Positions 6,112 through 7,698 of a DNA stretch of 7,698 bases are shown one piece after another. How positions within the stretch are numbered: the stretch's first letter is position 1; every line of letters begins with the position of its first letter. Under the pieces are notes generated by a model, which was given only the letters and a program-made list of their open reading frames with translations, was not told where the DNA came from and ran no database searches. The translations under genes were made by a program, and so were the position numbers. The DNA is taken from assembly GCA_005882445.1 (NCBI GenBank), contig VBAN01000027.1:1-7698 (forward strand), read 5' to 3'. Source of the stretch: Candidatus Segetimicrobium genomatis. GTDB taxonomy: Bacteria; Sysuimicrobiota; Sysuimicrobiia; Sysuimicrobiales; Segetimicrobiaceae.

Positions 6112-6506
6112 ATGAACACGATCCGGGCCCGAAGACACCTGGTGCAGACCCTGCGCGGCCCGATTCCACCGGCCCGCCGAGACGGCGGCTTCACGTTTGT
6201 TGAGCTGCTCGTCGGCATGGCGCTGTTTGCCGGCGTCTCCGTGTTCCTCCTGCAGTGGAGCAGATCAAGGCCAGCCCGAACCCGTACACCATGGTCGGTT
6301 TTGCGAACATCCCCCGAATGGCCCTGCCGCTGCCCGCGCCGTACACGGGGATCGCAAACGCCACGACCCATAACCTGCAGGCGTCGGTGACCGTCATCCC
6401 GGACACCAACCTGCTCCTTAGCACCGTCACCGTCAGCGTTTACCGGCCAGCCGATCCCGACACCACGCCCCTGGTGACTTTGTCGACGGTCCTGACCTCG
6501 CAGTAG
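6112..6506 (+). CDS. Type IV prepilin-like protein (minor pilin/pseudopilin), frame break near 6254
   Basis: This is a small secreted pilin-family protein, first gene after the riboswitch. From ATG 6112 there is a 26-residue basic leader ending in Gly-Gly, then the prepilin peptidase/N-methylation motif G-FTFVELLVGMALFAGVSVF, with the key Glu at mature position 5 and a hydrophobic helix. The helix is cut after FLLQ at base ~6255. The family sequence resumes in the -1 frame with EQIKASPNPYTMVGFANIP, then a beta-rich domain with QASVTVIPDTN and STVTVSVYRP, ending LSTVLTSQ at TAG 6504. PilV-type minor pilins normally have about 20-25 residues between the helix and the MEQIKAxP motif, and these are absent, so the gene looks internally deleted, not just frameshifted. 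The leader is long for type IVa pilins. The in-frame GTG 6097 is an alternative start; AGGGTGG (6094-6100) is a possible ribosome site for ATG 6112. It likely belongs to a type IV pilus or type II secretion pseudopilus. Confidence 0.75.
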
Positions 6507-6576
6507 CCCTACGGGGCCGGCGTGGTCTCCATGCGGCGCTCAAGAGAAGGGGAATCCGCGTCAGCGCCAAGGACGC

Positions 6577-6586
6577 GGGAGGGGGG
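6577..6586 (+). promoter_or_regulatory. Ribosome binding site deciding the GTG 6594 start
   Basis: GGGAGGGGGG lies 7 bases before GTG 6594 (GGAGG core 11 bases away). It supports GTG 6594 over the in-frame upstream ATG 6531, which has no comparable purine-rich site and would add 21 low-complexity, arginine/serine-rich residues. Confidence 0.6.
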
Positions 6587-6593
6587 AATATCC

Positions 6594-7698
6594 GTGAGCC
6601 GATCGCCGAACGTGAAACAGCGGGTCCTGGCCTGCGCCGGGGCGCACCAGGGGGAGCAGGGGCTCGCCATGATGGCGCTGCTCGCCATGGTGCTCGTGTT
6701 GACGACCCTGGCGGCCCTCGTGCTGTACCTCACCGGGAAAGAGACGGCCCTGGCCGCCGTCCGCCTCACCGGGGCGCAGAGCCTGTACGCCGCCGAAGGC
6801 GGCGCGTTTGCCGGCCGGTCGGCCTTGATGGCGTACGTGAACGCCTACCCGCAGGGCTCGAGCTCGGTGGACCCGAACCTGGGTGATGCGCAGGCATCCG
6901 GTTGGTACGCGGGCGGCACGAATTCCATACAAACCCCGTTCGCCTTATTCAACTACCTGGTCACCGACGGCCAGCGGCTGTCCCCGTCGACGACGTCGCC
7001 GACGTTCCAGGTCAACTGGGGCTCCGGCTGGCCGCACCTGAAGCTGCAGATCGGCGGGGCGCCGGTGAACGCGATGGGAGGCGGCCAGTACACCGCCTTG
7101 GTCCAGCTCTTCCCGAACGCCCAGGCGGACGGATCGTGCAATCCCGCAGGGTCGCCCTGCGTCGTCCACAAGCTCGGCCCCAGCTGGTACGAGATCTTCT
7201 ACAAGTACACCGTGACGAGCGACGGGCAGGTGCCGCCGAAGTTCCGGCGCCGGGTGGTCCTCAACGGGAGCTTCAGCGTCCAGCTGCGGCTCCAGAGCTT
7301 CTCGATGTACGCGTTGTTCACGGACGTCCACAATTCGCCGACTGGGGGCCCGGTCTGGTTTGCGGGCACCACGAACTTCACCGGGCCGGTGCACACGAAC
7401 GGCGAGTTCCGGTTTGCCCAGTTCCCGACATTTACCGACAAGCTGGAGAGCGTCAACAGCAAGGCCTGGTTCTACAACAACGGCGCCAACATCGAGCTGG
7501 GGAGCCCCGAGAACGTCGTGAGCGGCACCCGGGTCGACGCGCCGCTCGTGCCGCCGGATCCCAACCCGCAGGCGGCGACGCCGGCCAACTTTACGCTCGG
7601 GGCCTCCACCGTGCCCATGCCGACCAACTCGTTCAACCAGCAGGGCGTCGCGGTCGGACGGAACCCGACGGACTCGAGCGCGGTGACGACGGCCCAGA
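6594..7698 (+). CDS. PilX-like pilus assembly protein with DUF4900-type segment (open at right edge)
   Basis: From GTG 6594 the frame stays open to the end of the window (368 codons, no stop seen). The N-terminus has a short basic region, then GEQGLAMMALLAMVLVLTTL and a single membrane helix (~24-46), followed by GAQSLYAAEGGAFAG, close to the AEAG motif after the helix in PilX N-terminal domains. The large outer part is rich in Gly, Asn, Ser, Thr and aromatic residues and contains a possible disulfide pair (Cys182, Cys189). Residues ~264-270, GPVHTNG, preceded by FTDVHNSPTGGPVWFAG and followed by a PxFTDKLES stretch, resemble the DUF4900 segment seen in PilX-like proteins; this family call is from memory of the motif. 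It follows the prepilin gene by 87 bases and probably shares its riboswitch-controlled transcript. Expected role: minor component or assembly factor of a type IV pilus-like fibre at the cell envelope. Confidence 0.8.
   Translation, partial: MSRSPNVKQRVLACAGAHQGEQGLAMMALLAMVLVLTTLAALVLYLTGKETALAAVRLTGAQSLYAAEGGAFAGRSALMAYVNAYPQGSSSVDPNLGDAQASGWYAGGTNSIQTPFALFNYLVTDGQRLSPSTTSPTFQVNWGSGWPHLKLQIGGAPVNAMGGGQYTALVQLFPNAQADGSCNPAGSPCVVHKLGPSWYEIFYKYTVTSDGQVPPKFRRRVVLNGSFSVQLRLQSFSMYALFTDVHNSPTGGPVWFAGTTNFTGPVHTNGEFRFAQFPTFTDKLESVNSKAWFYNNGANIELGSPENVVSGTRVDAPLVPPDPNPQAATPANFTLGASTVPMPTNSFNQQGVAVGRNPTDSSAVTTAQ

Noticed and set aside
5210..6115. 301-codon plus-strand frame spanning the ligase end and the riboswitch
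   Set aside because: Arg/Gly/Ala-rich shadow of the ligase that also crosses the promoter, aptamer and terminator; no family features.
5595..6371. 258-codon minus-strand frame across the intergenic region
   Set aside because: It overlaps the structured RNA and the pilin N-terminus and has no recognisable motif.
6504..6594. Possible stop-codon read-through joining the prepilin and PilX-like frames (same frame, single TAG)
   Set aside because: A strong ribosome site before GTG 6594 explains independent initiation, and the linker residues look non-coding.

Overview
This is a high-GC bacterial window (GTG starts are common, purine-rich Shine-Dalgarno sites) in which every supported gene reads on the + strand. 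The gene set suggests an environmental bacterium with a large repertoire of branched-chain/aromatic-acid uptake systems and a type IV pilus. No rRNA or other lineage marker is present, so I do not name a phylum.

Region 1 (1-5735) is a LIV-type (HAAT family) ABC transporter operon with two acyl-activating enzymes. In order: the C-terminal part of a long-chain acyl-CoA synthetase-like enzyme (open at the left edge), permease LivH, permease LivM, a Tat-type secreted substrate-binding protein, ATPase LivF, and a PaaK-like phenylacetate/aryl-CoA ligase. Short gaps or overlaps suggest one transcript. LivG, the second ATPase, is not in the window and may lie upstream. The binding protein would capture an organic acid or amino acid outside the membrane, LivHM with LivF/LivG would import it, and the ligases could thioesterify it. 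The substrate is unknown.

Region 2 (5736-6111) has no gene but carries the most interesting signal: a near-consensus sigma-70 promoter (TTGACA, 17 bp, GATAAT), then a GEMM-I (cyclic-di-GMP-I) riboswitch, then an intrinsic terminator. An 8-base copy of the terminator 3' arm (GGGCTCCG) sits right after the aptamer and can form a competing antiterminator. Its first bases also fit the 3' side of aptamer helix P1, so ligand binding is predicted to favour termination.

Region 3 (6112-7698) is the controlled operon: a prepilin-like protein with a clear class III/type IV N-terminus (broken in frame), then a PilX-like pilus assembly protein with a GPVHTNG segment that runs off the right edge. Together this reads as second-messenger control of pilus or pseudopilus genes.

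An oddity runs through the window: LivM, the binding protein, the PaaK-like ligase and the pilin each have one frame break of the same sense (-1), each at a point where family members usually have extra residues. The synthetase/LivH and binding protein/LivF boundaries also look clipped. Small assembly deletions are the simplest explanation, so the genes are probably intact in the organism.
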